Position numbers and translations under genes: made by a program. From assembly GCA_030280995.1 (NCBI GenBank), contig JASXTE010000002.1:14522683-14586682 (forward strand): a DNA stretch of 64,000 nt, given 5' to 3'. Below the pieces are notes generated by a model. That model was given only the letters and a program-made list of their open reading frames with translations, did not search any database and had not been told where the DNA came from. Origin of the DNA: Hemileia vastatrix (Eukaryota; Basidiomycota; Pucciniomycetes; Pucciniales; Zaghouaniaceae). This document shows positions 20,444 to 31,040 of this stretch, piece by piece. Position 1 is the first letter of the stretch, and each line of letters starts with the position of its first letter.

Positions 20444-22068
20444 TGTCAGCCTGTATATCTACAGGACTGAGTAAAAAGTAACTATAAGTTATGTTAAACA
20501 CATGAACTATACATGGGAATAATAAATGAGAGTACACAAATAGTATACATAAGTAAAATTATGATAATACACAAAAAATGCCATTATAACACCTTATATA
20601 CACGCATATATCCACCTTTTATAGGTCTTATGTACTTAATATTAAGTTGGAATATGTTACAGTAATCTTAAGAACCTTAAGTATAAGGCTACATAATTTT
20701 TAAGTACACTTAAAGCTGTTATATTCATTGTTTTATGCAAAAAACAAGAAATGCGCTTTATTTCACTTAAAAGTTGACTATATGCGCTATAAAATTGAGA
20801 ATATCAAAATTGCGCTTTGACAGATCAATTGGGCTCATTTAGAACTATTGATTTGGCTATTTAAATGCATAAAAATAACACTTTTCAAATTTGGTGTTTT
20901 TTATGCCAGAAATGGCTTCTGTGTACTGGCCACATACTGCCTGCTTTTTTCCCGTGTGAATAGCTTCATTTTTAGCAAAGTTAGCTTTTTCACACTATAA
21001 TTACCCCACATTCTACGCCCACTGTGGGGAAACACACTAAAATAGGCAACAGGCGCTTATTTAGTGTCCTAGCTTAATTAATAATGCATTGACCTTATTT
21101 ATATGCACTAATTTCATTAATAACCTCACTCTTGGCACTTTATTTCATCACCAGGCTTAAATTTGCCTAATTTTAGTCAAGGATTTACCCGTTCAAGCGC
21201 CTGCCAAGAACTGCATGTTGTTACCCCACATCTCACGCTCTTTTTTAAGTTTTTGGGTGGTTTCTCAGTCAATTTTGGTTGTTTTTGAATGGGAATTTCA
21301 CGTAGTATAATGTCAGGATTAGCCCTATTATTTCTACAATAAATCCCCCTTATTATTAAGCTTATATTAACCTTAAAAAGTCTCCTTTAGTCTTTAATAT
21401 TATTGCTTAATACGCATATACTCTCTTTTTGTCTTTTTCTTTAATTTTGATGGATTTCCCTTATTATTACAGGATTTTGGCGGTTGTTACTCTTCTAATT
21501 ATGTCATGGGTTACTGGGAATGTTGCTGGGAATGTCTATTAGTTGTTTAGAGGCGTCATTAACTGTGTATTGGGTGGTACATCAAGGGAATCATTGGGGA
21601 ACTCAGTGTGTATAAAAGGATGAGGTTTTTGGGTTGTGTTTCTTCATTCTTTATCATTACAATTTAACCAATATAACCAAATAAATTACAATACATATCA
21701 ATTAGTACTTTTATAAGACTTTTGAATAGTATCTGAATTATAAAATCTATTTTTCTACCAACTACAAAGATTGTAAGCCATATATAAAATTAGTGAGAAT
21801 TATATTACTGAGACCTTTATATTTGATTATATTTTACAACTTAGTGGATTAGTACTACAGTATTCATACAGGACCATTTAAATCTTCTAGACAACTGACT
21901 ATTCAAGCTAGTTTTACGTCCTTGTACTTGACCTTAGCCTGACAATTGGGGGCCATTTTAAAACTTAGTGGATTAGTACTACAGTATTCATACAGGACCA
22001 TTTAAATCTTCTAGACAACTGACTATTCAAGCTAGTTTCACGTCCTTGTACTTGACCTTAGCCTGAAA
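20444..22068 (+). mobile_element. Collapsed LTR retroelement in the satellite
   Basis: An LTR of about 1.5 kb starts TGTCAGCCTGTATATCTACA and ends TTAGCCTGACA at 21944. It is followed by ATTGGGGGCC (primer-site start), and then the last ~108 bp of the LTR again, ending at 22068. The whole is flanked by GTTGG (20439-20443 and 22069-22073). It looks like a full LTR joined to the tip of a second LTR after deletion of everything between. The start resembles the element 2 LTR (TGTCAGCCTAGATATCCCTA), so the two are distant relatives. Confidence 0.75.
21611..21619 (+). promoter_or_regulatory. TATA box in collapsed LTR
   Basis: TATAAAAGG lies about 330 bp before the LTR end and is followed by TTTCTTCATTC. 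The position matches the LTR promoter of element 2 (TATAAGTA followed by TTTATCATCATTC). Confidence 0.5.
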
Positions 22069-24070
22069 GTTGGGGACCGCTAGGTCAAGACTTGCTATAA
22101 ACTTACTTTTATGTATAGCTAACAAATTTTGACCTGAGGTTTGGACAAACTTCCAGGGGACAATTTTACAATATTAAACAGTCTTTACTTCAATAATTGA
22201 GTGAAATATCATTTTTATTGCCATAGAGAGAATTTATCTCATATGAATTCATGCAACCAAAAGTGTCCAGCACAAGTTCGGCCAAACTTGTGCTGGACAC
22301 TTTTATAATTGAGAGTAGGCATACAGCAAATCTTCTTAAACTCAAAAGGGATTTCTTATAAACATTTCCACTGGAATTTGATCTTTTTGTGTCATTTAAA
22401 TTTACCATTTGATTAATTTTTTGTCATCATTACATTATTAATGTTATTAATATAGTAATAACTTGTGTGAAAAATGCATACCAGGTGGTGTTCCACCTTT
22501 AATCATATATTATTAAATAAAGGTATAAGAGTATGAAAATTATTTATTTTAAAAATTAAAAATTGATATCCAAAGCAATATGAGCAATAAAAAATTAAAA
22601 TAAAAGGGATAAAATAAGAAAAAAAAATCTAAGGAAAATTCCCACTATCAATAACAAGTAGAGGTGTTAGATCAAATGTGCACCACCAGGGCTAAACTTG
22701 CACTATATTTTCTTTTTTGTTAAACCAAAGAAAGTGTCCTGATGAGTTTTGAAAAATCATCAGGAGGACATTTTGGTAATATCAAACTACTTATTGTGCA
22801 ATGATTGAGCAAGATGTCATTTTCATTTCCATAGAGTAAATTTATCCCATCTGACTGCATGCAACCAAAAGTGTCCAGCACAAGTTCGGCCGAACTTATG
22901 CTGGACACTTTTATGATGGTGAGTATCTAGGGTGCAGGTCTTTTTCAGTTCATCAGGTATTCCTTATAAAAAAATCCACTTGTATATGATCTTTCTGTGT
23001 CATTCATATTTATCATTTGATTCATTTTTTTTCACCATTATAATATTAATTTTATTAGTATTGAAAAAATTTGTAAGCCAAATGCATACTGGGAGATGCT
23101 ACATCTTTCATAATTTTATTAAATAAAAGTAAAAAAAATATGAAAAGTATTAGTTTTACAATAAATAAATTGATATTTGAAAGCAAAAACAGGAATAAAA
23201 AAGTAAAATAAAAGTGATTAAATATGAAATTAAACATTCAAATAAAATTTCTGCCATCAAAGATAATTTGAGTTTTCAGACCAAATTTGCACCACCAGTT
23301 CTAGATTTGGAATATGTTATCTTTTTTTTAAAATTAATAAAAGTGTCCACCTGAGGTTTTCTAAAAAATCAGGAGGATAGTATAACAGTATAAAGCTACT
23401 TCTTGTGCAATGATTGAGCAAAAATTCATTCTAACTTCCATTGAGTAAATTTATCCCATCTGACTGCATGCAACCAAAAGTGTCCAGCACAAGCTCAGCT
23501 GAAATTGTGCTGGACACTTTTATGATGGAGAGTAGCTAGGGTGCAAGTCTTCTTCAGTTAATCTTATATTCATTTTAAAAATGTCTATGGGTATTTGATC
23601 TTCTGTGTCATCCATATTTATTATTTGATTATTTTTTAGTCACCATTATATTATTAATGTTTTTAGTATAGCAAAAACATGTGTAATGAATGTACACTGG
23701 ATGATTTTACAAATTTAATAATATAATATAATAAATGTAAAAAAATGTGAAAGTTATCAGTTTTACCAAAATAAAATTGATATTTAAAAGCTAAATGATA
23801 AATAAAAGGGTAACATTAAAATTAAAGAGATCAAACATGAAATAAATATATTAAGTATAATTTCTGCTATCATGAGCCAGTAGAGGCTTCAGAAAAAATG
23901 GGCACCATCATAGATTAACATGGATCAAATTTACTTTTTACCAAAGGAAAAAATTGTCTACCTTAGGTTTGGACAAACTTCCAGGGGACAATTTGTGTAT
24001 ATAAAACTACTTTCAGTGCAATGATGGAGTGATAATTCAGTCTCATTTTCATAAAAAGAATTGATTGCGT
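22069..24070. repeat. 600-bp palindrome satellite, segment 3
   Basis: Units with palindromes at about 22259-22304, 22867-22912 and 23476-23521 (spacing about 608). The central bases vary in matched fashion. The segment ends at GCGT (24067-24070), the target duplication of element 3, and the interrupted unit continues at 32133. Confidence 0.88.
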
Positions 24071-25161
24071 TGTAGACAATCCTATAGTACTAGCTATAGG
24101 CCTTGACCAAGGGAGTTGGAGAAAAACCAGAGAGAAAATCCCCTGTCCCTTTAGAAAAATAGAGTGAGATTTACTTGCTAAATTAAGTTGGTTCCTGTTT
24201 TGCTAAAGCTCCTGTTTAACACACTTGACTGCTTGATGAGCCAAGAAAGTAGTCCCCAGATAGACTACCAGACCAAAGAACTGAAATGTAGAACAAGTCC
24301 ACACCAGAGACAGCAAAGATACTTGATGTAGGCTGCAAATCCACACCAGAGACAGCAATAATACTTGCTATAGCTTGCAAGACTATAACAGAGAAAACAG
24401 TTGCCAAAGTTAAGTTAAATGAAGAACTCACTTGCAACAAACACAGCCAATTGTGGCCAGAAAACAGTGAAAACTGAGTGAGGAACAATGATATCACCTC
24501 CGGATGGTTGTATGATGATTAAGGTTGCCCCAAACTGTCTTTTCACTATGTACACACAGACCACTAACTAAGAGCCCATGCGCACCCACCAATCTGGCGC
24601 CTGTACCTTCCAGATTGCATAAAAAACCCTCCTGGAGCGCTCCCCAACCTCCTAAAACAGAGGCGGGCGGGCCCCCCGACGTCGGAGGTGCCGCCTGAAG
24701 CGGCCCGGCCTCCCTGAAGCCAGAAAACCAACAAAAACCACTAATCTACTTAGAAAAATTAGCTACAACTACTAAAACCTTTAAAACACGGAATTTCACT
24801 ATAACAACATTCAGACATGAAATATAGAGAAAAATTAGCTCTATCCAACGGTACTAAGCACTTAACCCTAAGACTTAAGGTTAGCCCGTAAAACACGAAA
24901 AACAAAATTAAACAGCAATCTTTTATAAATGAAAAATGAGGAAATGACCCCTTAAAACTCAGAATATGAAAAATGTCTTCAAGACATAAAATATAGAGAA
25001 AAACCAGGGCTATCTAATGATAGTACCCACATACCCGCAGACACAATATTCACGGAATAAAACCAGAAAAATACCCAATTCTTTAGCAGATGTCAATTAA
25101 GACATGCACAAATTGCGCCAAATCACACAACAAAGGCCCCTGCCAATGTTTGAAGACCACA
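24071..25161 (-). repeat. Element 3 3' LTR
   Basis: Antisense copy beginning TGTAGACAATCC and ending GAAGACCACA at 25161. An ATG at 25090 within it, on the + strand, opens a frame that continues without a stop into the zinc-cluster gene. This LTR may therefore supply antisense promoter and N-terminal codons. Confidence 0.92.
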
Positions 25162-25171
25162 TCCTCCCTCC
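25162..25171 (-). other. Element 3 polypurine tract
   Basis: On the minus strand GGAGGGAGGA directly precedes the TGTGGTC start of the 3' LTR. Confidence 0.75.
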
Positions 25172-25209
25172 AATTGAGAATGTCCGCATTCTTTCTTCAT
25201 CCAACCACC

Positions 25210-25850
25210 ATGTTTAACCTCCTTTCCAAATCTGCCTCTGAAATGGGCCCCTGCCAATACTGCATCAACAATAATTTAATCTGCGCCATAACACCACCTG
25301 TTCATCCGTACAGAACGTCCTGCGATGTCTGTCACTCCAGAAAGAAGACCTGCCACAGACCTGGTCCACTTTCTTCTACAACAGATTCACCTCTGCCTCA
25401 ACCTGGTCCTTCTTCTGCCAGCACCAAAAGATCTAGGCCATCCATCCTGATACCCAGATTAATCAAAAAGCTCCACCCTTCCCAGAAGAGTGCCACAACC
25501 CATAAAGTAACTAGTTCCCCCATCCCTGGTCCATCTGATGGTAAAGAACATTCATTCCTTCCTTCAACTTTAAAACTGATGACTTCTCAGTTCCTTCCTC
25601 TTCTGATAGTGATGATAACAATGTAGGATCCATTGCACCACCAACACCAACGCACTTGCCCACTATCAAGGCCAAGTTCCAACAACACACATCTCAACAG
25701 AAACAACTTCTGCTTCACTATTTCCAATCCACTCCTGCTAGAGATCCACAGGACATTGAGAACAGAAGACACCTCATTCACCAGTTCAAGGCTAATTCTG
25801 AACATTTCATTTCATCTCTTGATTCACTCTGTAATTCCACTAGTACTTGA
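25210..25850 (+). CDS. Antisense spliced gene: small Zn2Cys6-like protein
   Basis: ATG at 25210; exon 1 to 25540, a 50-nt intron (GTAAAG ... CTGAT ... TTCTCAG, 25541-25590), exon 2 to the TGA at 25848-25850. Spliced length is 591 nt (196 aa) with no stop. Residues 15-48 have the exact spacing CX2CX6CX12CX2CX6C with a basic SRKKT between the last cysteines, as in fungal Zn2Cys6 binuclear clusters. A Pro/Ser-rich linker, an acidic Asp/Ser patch and a Gln-rich helix follow. An in-frame ATG at 25090 inside the LTR would add 40 residues (CTNC, GPCQC). It lies head-to-head with the element's own transcription, so its intron would survive reverse transcription of the sense RNA. DNA binding is inferred from the cysteine spacing alone. 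Transcription is unproven. Confidence 0.6.
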
Positions 25851-25904
25851 GTTTGATTCAGAAAAGAAAAATTGACCACACCCTCTATAGGATGTAACCA
25901 CAAA

Positions 25905-26365
25905 CAACCCTCAGTTTTAAGTCTTGGGGGACCATCCTCATTTTATAGTCTTGGGGGACTCAAAAAACCCTCAGTTTAAAGTCTTGGGGGACTCAAAAAC
26001 CTAAATCATGAACCCAGAACCAGAGATCAACCACATTAAGACAAAGAGAAAAAACTAACATTCTGGGGTAATTGTGAATAGAGCTGCCAGCCCATCAATT
26101 ACCCCCAAACTTGCCTTTGCTAAATTCGGAGGCTCCCCCTGTGGATACCCTCCACCAATCTTTCAAAACAACTCCAACAACAAAAACCTTTCCCTCAGTT
26201 TATAGTCTTGGGGGACTTACAACCCTCAGTTTAAAGTCTTGGGGGACTAACACAGTGTTCAGTTTAAAGTCTTGACGGACTACTTCTTGATAAAATCTTG
26301 AAACCAGCCAGTTTAAAGTCTTGGAGGACTTATAAATTTTTCCAGTTTAGAGTCATAGAGGACTG
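25905..26365 (+). repeat. Interspersed CAGTTTAAAGTCTTGGGGGACT motifs
   Basis: A motif of about 20 nt (TTTAAAGTCTTGGGGGACT and variants) occurs about eight times between 25911 and 26365. Two more variants lie near 28537 and 28797. Between them (about 26063-26125) lies a module with CTGGGGTAATTG and CATCAATTACCCCC arms that can pair. The function is unknown; it lies between the two antisense genes. Confidence 0.65.
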
Positions 26366-26511
26366 GCAGAATCTTGCATGAATCTGACCCAGCCAATTTC
26401 ATGCAATACACACACAGCAAGACCCACGGAGCGTCCACCTTCACTACATCTTCTACTCATCACTGACAAAATCTTCTCTTATCCTTTTCATCACCTTTCA
26501 CACCACAATTC

Positions 26512-28047
26512 ATGTCTGGATCCCCTGCTGTTGACTCCTCTACTCTTCCTTGCTTCACTGCTCCAAGGGACTATGCCTGCAAACAGTGCATACACATGTG
26601 CAGACCTTGCACATTCACTCTTCCAAATCCAGAAGCCAAATTCTACAACAGGGCTTGTGACTCCTGCTATTCCAAAAAAAAAGAAATGTGACAGAGATTC
26701 CCACTATCCTATTCCTCCGCCTTCTCCTTCTCACAAGTACATCTCCAGATCCCCTACCAGGTCTCCAGAACTTGGTCCATCCTCTTCCTCTCTATCTTCA
26801 GCTCCTTCCAGAAGATCCAGAAGCTCAGCTTCCCGCACTCTTCCAAAAAGACCAGCCTTAGATTCTCAAGAAACTGCTTTTATCACTGCTAAATTAGCTC
26901 CAAAAGCTTCAAAATCAACCCCTAGGCTTCTAGACCGCGTCCAGGCGGCCCGCCCGCCTCACCAAACAGCAAAAATCAGGGCCAAAACCTCCATAAACGG
27001 CCAGAAAATAGCCAAATTCATCCAGATAACAACAACAACTCGACCCAACTACCTCCTACTGCTCCCAGAGCAATGCAATCCACCCTTCCAAAATCCAAAA
27101 GCACCAAAATTTCCCAGAGAACCCCAAGAAGAAACCAGAACACCACACACTGCTCCACAACAACAACTTCGTCCCCAACTAAGACAAAGAAACTACACCT
27201 CTCCTCTGTCAGCCAACTACTCTTCTGACAGTTCCATCTCTTCAAATTCTCCATCCAGAAAAGAGCAGTCTGCTTCCAAATCCCCCTCTCCTGCTCCATC
27301 CTTTAACAACCCTGGTACTCCATCACCAGCACCTCCTCCAGCTGAATCCAACCGAAATAACAACCACAACAACAACAACAATCTCACTGCTCCAACTAGG
27401 CCCCAGTAACATCAGCATCCCAGTTCACCTTCTCAGGATCCTTCGGAGGAAGACCATGAGAATCCATATCTTTCCCTAGTTGATCCACCCACAATGACCA
27501 TAACAAAATTGTCAGAGATCCAAATCCCAGCTGCTTACAGATTTGATGAGCTTCCAATCTGTAAGTACCAAATTAATTATTCCATTTCTTCAACAAAAAT
27601 AATTACTGATCCAATTCTTCTTGTCTAGTTGGCACCCCTCCTCCTGAATCTATTATTGGAGTTGGCCAAACTCTTGAAACTTCTTTGACCCTGGATTATG
27701 GAGACATGAAGAAACACCTAAGCACCATGTGTTCCAATATGCTAAAAGCCTTTGCCCTTCATGGACCCTTGAATGACTTTGAAAAATTCTTGAGAAAGCG
27801 CCTACTGGACGACCACTGGAAAATGTCTAGGATCATTAAATACACCCTCCAGCACTCCATTCCTGCCTCTTCTTCTTCCTCCTCTGAACTTCCCTCTAAT
27901 CCAATCCCTATAATCTCTCCAGCAGGATGCACTTCAAAGAACACAGTGCTTCCCACAATCCCAACAAAAAACAAAAACGTCATCACAATCCGGACCAGCC
28001 TCCAGAAGCTTCATCATCCAGACAATGAGCTCCTGCAAAAAGATTAG
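26512..28047 (+). pseudogene. Second antisense gene, Zn2Cys6-like, interrupted
   Basis: From the ATG at 26512 the frame encodes a second cluster, CX2CX6CX15CX2C with basic residues (ACDSCYSKKK). It then shifts by one base in an A9 run near 26674. The other frame continues as a long Ser/Pro/Arg-rich region, with a TAA at 27408. After that it is open to a clear 68-nt intron (GTAAGT at 27561, branch-like CTGAT, TAG at 27628). The last exon to 28047 has a folded-looking segment (LDYGDMKKHLSTMCSNML, KFLRKRLLDDHW). It looks like a diverged, larger paralogue of the gene at 25210. The A-run shift could be real or a sequencing error. No family is recognised for the C-terminal domain. Confidence 0.5.
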
Positions 28048-28535
28048 AAACATAATAATAATATAAAACAATTAATATATATATATTTTTTTTTTTTGTA
28101 TTGTATCTACTAAATTCAGAAAATAATAAAAAATAATGAAACACAGAAACACATGAAATAAATAATAAATAAAAATAAAACAGCATTGCCCGGCCAATTG
28201 ATGAGCCTTTCCCCACCAATGCTTGCCCACATCCAGGTGACCCTGATGTGGTAACACCCTATCTTTTTGATTTTATAATTTTAAACAACCCCCATAAAAA
28301 AGTTAAAAGAAAAGAAAAAAAAAGAAAATAGAAAATAATCTAAAACTGCTATCTAGCAAAAACATAACTGCAAAATCAAAGAAATTCCAGCTCCATAGAT
28401 TGACCGATAAGGGAAAGTGGGGTCCATAGAAATGATCACTGGGTGGGCTCCCTCCAATAAGTAAAAATGACGGGAGACCACCTGTGATCCACCACCAATC
28501 TGAAGAACCAAAGATAAAGAAGCCAGTCCCAAACC
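28048..28535. other. Element 3 interior, no gene
   Basis: AT-rich sequence with A and T runs after the second antisense gene. No ORF on either strand has a recognisable motif. Confidence 0.4.
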
Positions 28536-28990
28536 AGTTTAAAGTCATAGCGGACTTAAAACCTGAATAATAAACAACAGAACTAGAATTCAACTAGGAA
28601 AAAAAAAGACTTGAGACAGACATTCTGGGGTAACTGTTCTACAGAGCAGCCAGCTCATCAGTTACCCCAACACTTGCCAAAATAAAATCTAGAAGCCCCC
28701 CCTGGGTACCTTCTAACAAAAACACAACGTTCAACACAAAAAACCAAAACCAATAAACAGTGAAGAGTCCAGCACTTGACAACCAGAGGAAATTCCAGTT
28801 TAAAGTCATAGAGGACTAAAACCTGTGAAAAGAAACCAATACTAGGGTTCAACCAAATTAAGATAAAGGGTTGGAAACAGACAATCTGGGGTAACTGTTG
28901 ATAGAGCAGCCAGCCCATCAGTCACCCCCACACTTGCCAAAATAAAATCTAGAAGCCCCACCCCTGGGTACCTTCTAACAAAAAGGATTT
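28536..28990. repeat. Two tandem ~260-bp modules with paired arms
   Basis: Two copies (about 28536-28740 and 28797-28990) each contain CAGTTTAAAGTCATAG..GGACT, then CTGGGGTAACTGTT, AGAGCAGCCAGC, CATCAGT.ACCCC and a TCTAGAAGCCCC phrase. GGGGTAACTG and CAGTTACCCC are complementary and could form a stem around a ~25-nt loop. A third diverged copy lies at 26015-26165. Confidence 0.7.
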
Positions 28991-29231
28991 TCCAACACAA
29001 ATCTTCTCCCATAAAAAACCAAAACCATTAAAAAATCATTAAAATTCTTGAAATCCAAAAAAATACAATTTATAAATAAAATTTTGCAGTTTAACCTCAT
29101 GCTGGAGGTGAAATTAAACCAATAATCTTCATTTTTATCTTCATTTTCTTTTAAATAAAATACCCATCTTCACTTGAATTTTTCTTTTCTTCCATCTTCA
29201 TTATACTAAGATTTTTTTTTTTTTTTTTTCA

Positions 29232-29287
29232 TTACGGGCGGGCCACCCGACGTCGGAGGTGCCGCCTGAAGCGGCCCGGCCTCCCTC
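29232..29287. repeat. GC-rich block copied from the LTR
   Basis: A GC-rich stretch (GCGGGCCACCCGACGTCGGAGG ... AAGCGGCCCGGCCTCC, written in part) sits after a T run in AT-rich DNA. It is nearly identical to the block inside every LTR of this family (for example 24661-24715 and 31632-31685) but lies alone here, without the rest of the LTR. A shorter relative is at 26935-26962. Confidence 0.75.
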
Positions 29288-29419
29288 TTCTATATAGAGA
29301 CTTGAACCAGAGAGAATGAAAAGAATTGGACAAAACAAAAAAAATCCTGACCAAATACATAGAGGCCAAATTAAGCAAAACCAAAACAAATTAAGTAGTT
29401 TATCCTCATTTCGGAGGAA

Positions 29420-30802
29420 TCAGATTCTTGAAATCCCAAGCTTGAAACCAATAAGTTTGCCCCTAGGGCCTGAACCCCCTAAGCTCCTCTTCCAATTCTG
29501 ATATCCCAACATCAGACCTCCAAACAAATCTTCCATCCTCCTCCATACACTGAGTCTTCCATAGTTCACATTACCAGAATCAATAAATTCTCCATCCTGT
29601 GAAACATCTGGAACCTCTGCCACATCTTTAAAATCAACCTCCATACCAGTGACATCCAAAACATCACAATTTCCCCCTTCCCTACAGGAATCTTGCTTAG
29701 AATCTGCAAAATCCTCCAGAATAACATCCATAACATCAAAATAAAAATCCTCCTCCAAGCAGAGACCTTCAGATCTTGAGGGAACCACCTGAAAATAATC
29801 TTCCTCTATGAGAAAAAGATCCAAGACAGAATCTTTCTGTCCAACCAAAAATTCAACTGATACATTCTCCTCCAATAAGCCATTATCTGAACTTGAGAAA
29901 GAAAAATAATCATCCCTCAACAACCATTCATCCACCACAGATTCCTTCTCAATATCTAAAAATCCTTCTTCATGACCAGAAAAGTCCTCCTTTCCACATA
30001 ATTCACCCAAACTTGAGGAAATACACTGTTCCTCCAGTGTGTAAATTTCCAAAAAATACAGTGAAGCACATTCCTGAGATTCCATGGCATCCTTTGGAAA
30101 AGAAAAATCAGTTTCACAAACATCATCAGAGTCCCCATCTTCCAAGATTAATGGCTCCAACACCTCTCCAGAAACTGAATTTTCCACCACAGTCTCCTGA
30201 ACCTCTACATCCAACAGGATTTCCTCTCCAGATTCCACATCACTATCCATCATACCATTCAAATATTTCAAAATAACCTCCCTCAGAATAGCCATACCAG
30301 GAATCCTATTTTCCCCATTTGAAAGAGTCTTCATCAAGTCAGCCTTGAAAAGAATCTCCATAACCTCCACCTTTACATTCCTAGCCATGGCACTCCAAAA
30401 TACATACTTTGCCCCATCTTCATGTGGTAATATATCATTATATACCAGATAATCCAGAGCCTCCCCAAACTCCTCCATAAATTCCCCATACTGAGAAAGA
30501 GAAGTTACACCACCTTTCAATTCCCACCTTCTAGCAATCCCATGAAGATCCACCATTGAGAAAGTAGTGGGCCACCTTTTAACCATTTCAATCTTCAACT
30601 TTCCCCAGTCCTGACTCCTATATCCTGCCATACCAGAAACTTCCTTCTCCACCTCCCTATTACCAATGAAAAAGATTACTTGCCTAACCATGTCGAACAG
30701 TGAGGCCCCATCAATCTCAGCAGCAACCTCAAACCTATCCGAAAACCCCTTTGCATCCTCCCCCAAAAACTTTGAACCATCCCAAGACTGAATCCTAACC
30801 AT
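29420..30802 (-). CDS. gag: Gag-like protein of element 3
   Basis: The frame has 460 codons and its ATG at 30802 follows an in-frame stop. The first ~170 residues resemble the element 4 Gag: GEDAKGFSDRFEVA against GEDVKLFLELFEAS, MVRQVIFFIGNREVEKEV against MLKQVIFYIGDRALVKEV, ARNVKVEVMEIL against ARNVRIYVLKEL. The remaining ~290 residues are strongly acidic with loosely repeated EEDYF / LEEDFYFD phrases, and lack the zinc-knuckle region seen in element 4. The frame is intact, suggesting selection or recency. It would provide particle structure. The N-terminus is shorter than that of element 4 by about 40 residues. Confidence 0.75.
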   Translation of the reverse strand: MVRIQSWDGSKFLGEDAKGFSDRFEVAAEIDGASLFDMVRQVIFFIGNREVEKEVSGMAGYRSQDWGKLKIEMVKRWPTTFSMVDLHGIARRWELKGGVTSLSQYGEFMEEFGEALDYLVYNDILPHEDGAKYVFWSAMARNVKVEVMEILFKADLMKTLSNGENRIPGMAILREVILKYLNGMMDSDVESGEEILLDVEVQETVVENSVSGEVLEPLILEDGDSDDVCETDFSFPKDAMESQECASLYFLEIYTLEEQCISSSLGELCGKEDFSGHEEGFLDIEKESVVDEWLLRDDYFSFSSSDNGLLEENVSVEFLVGQKDSVLDLFLIEEDYFQVVPSRSEGLCLEEDFYFDVMDVILEDFADSKQDSCREGGNCDVLDVTGMEVDFKDVAEVPDVSQDGEFIDSGNVNYGRLSVWRRMEDLFGGLMLGYQNWKRSLGGSGPRGKLIGFKLGISRI

Positions 30803-31020
30803 CCTAGCAACTCCCAGTTACAGCCTCCAATCTCCACCAAAGATAGCCAAAGTCCCCCCCAGTAGCCTTACAGACCTAGGAGGGACCAAAACCAACAGAA
30901 AAGAAGACCCCTAGACCAACCACAAAGAAATATAGCACCAAATTCAAAATCCACCAAAGGAGATCTACCAAAGAGAGTAGCCTAGATCAACAGAGATTCC
31001 AAAGAACTAGCAAGTTCTAC

Positions 31021-31036
31021 CCCACGTTGGGCGCCA
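31021..31036 (-). other. Element 3 primer binding site
   Basis: On the minus strand TGGCGCCCAACGTGGG starts four bases after the 5' LTR end TGTCTACA. Element 4 has TGGCGCCCAACGTGG at 48308. This class of sequence pairs with a tRNA 3' end; the exact tRNA is not assigned. Confidence 0.85.
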
Positions 31037-31040
31037 GAAA

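Noticed and set aside
24216..24497. 93-codon ORF in the LTR (also at 31186 and 6761)
   Set aside because: Same reasoning: an LTR copy with no known motif and broken in some copies.
29893..30276. 127-codon + strand ORF opposite the element 3 Gag
   Set aside because: It lies wholly antisense to the intact Gag ORF and has His/Pro-rich shadow composition; it is not linked to the spliced antisense genes.
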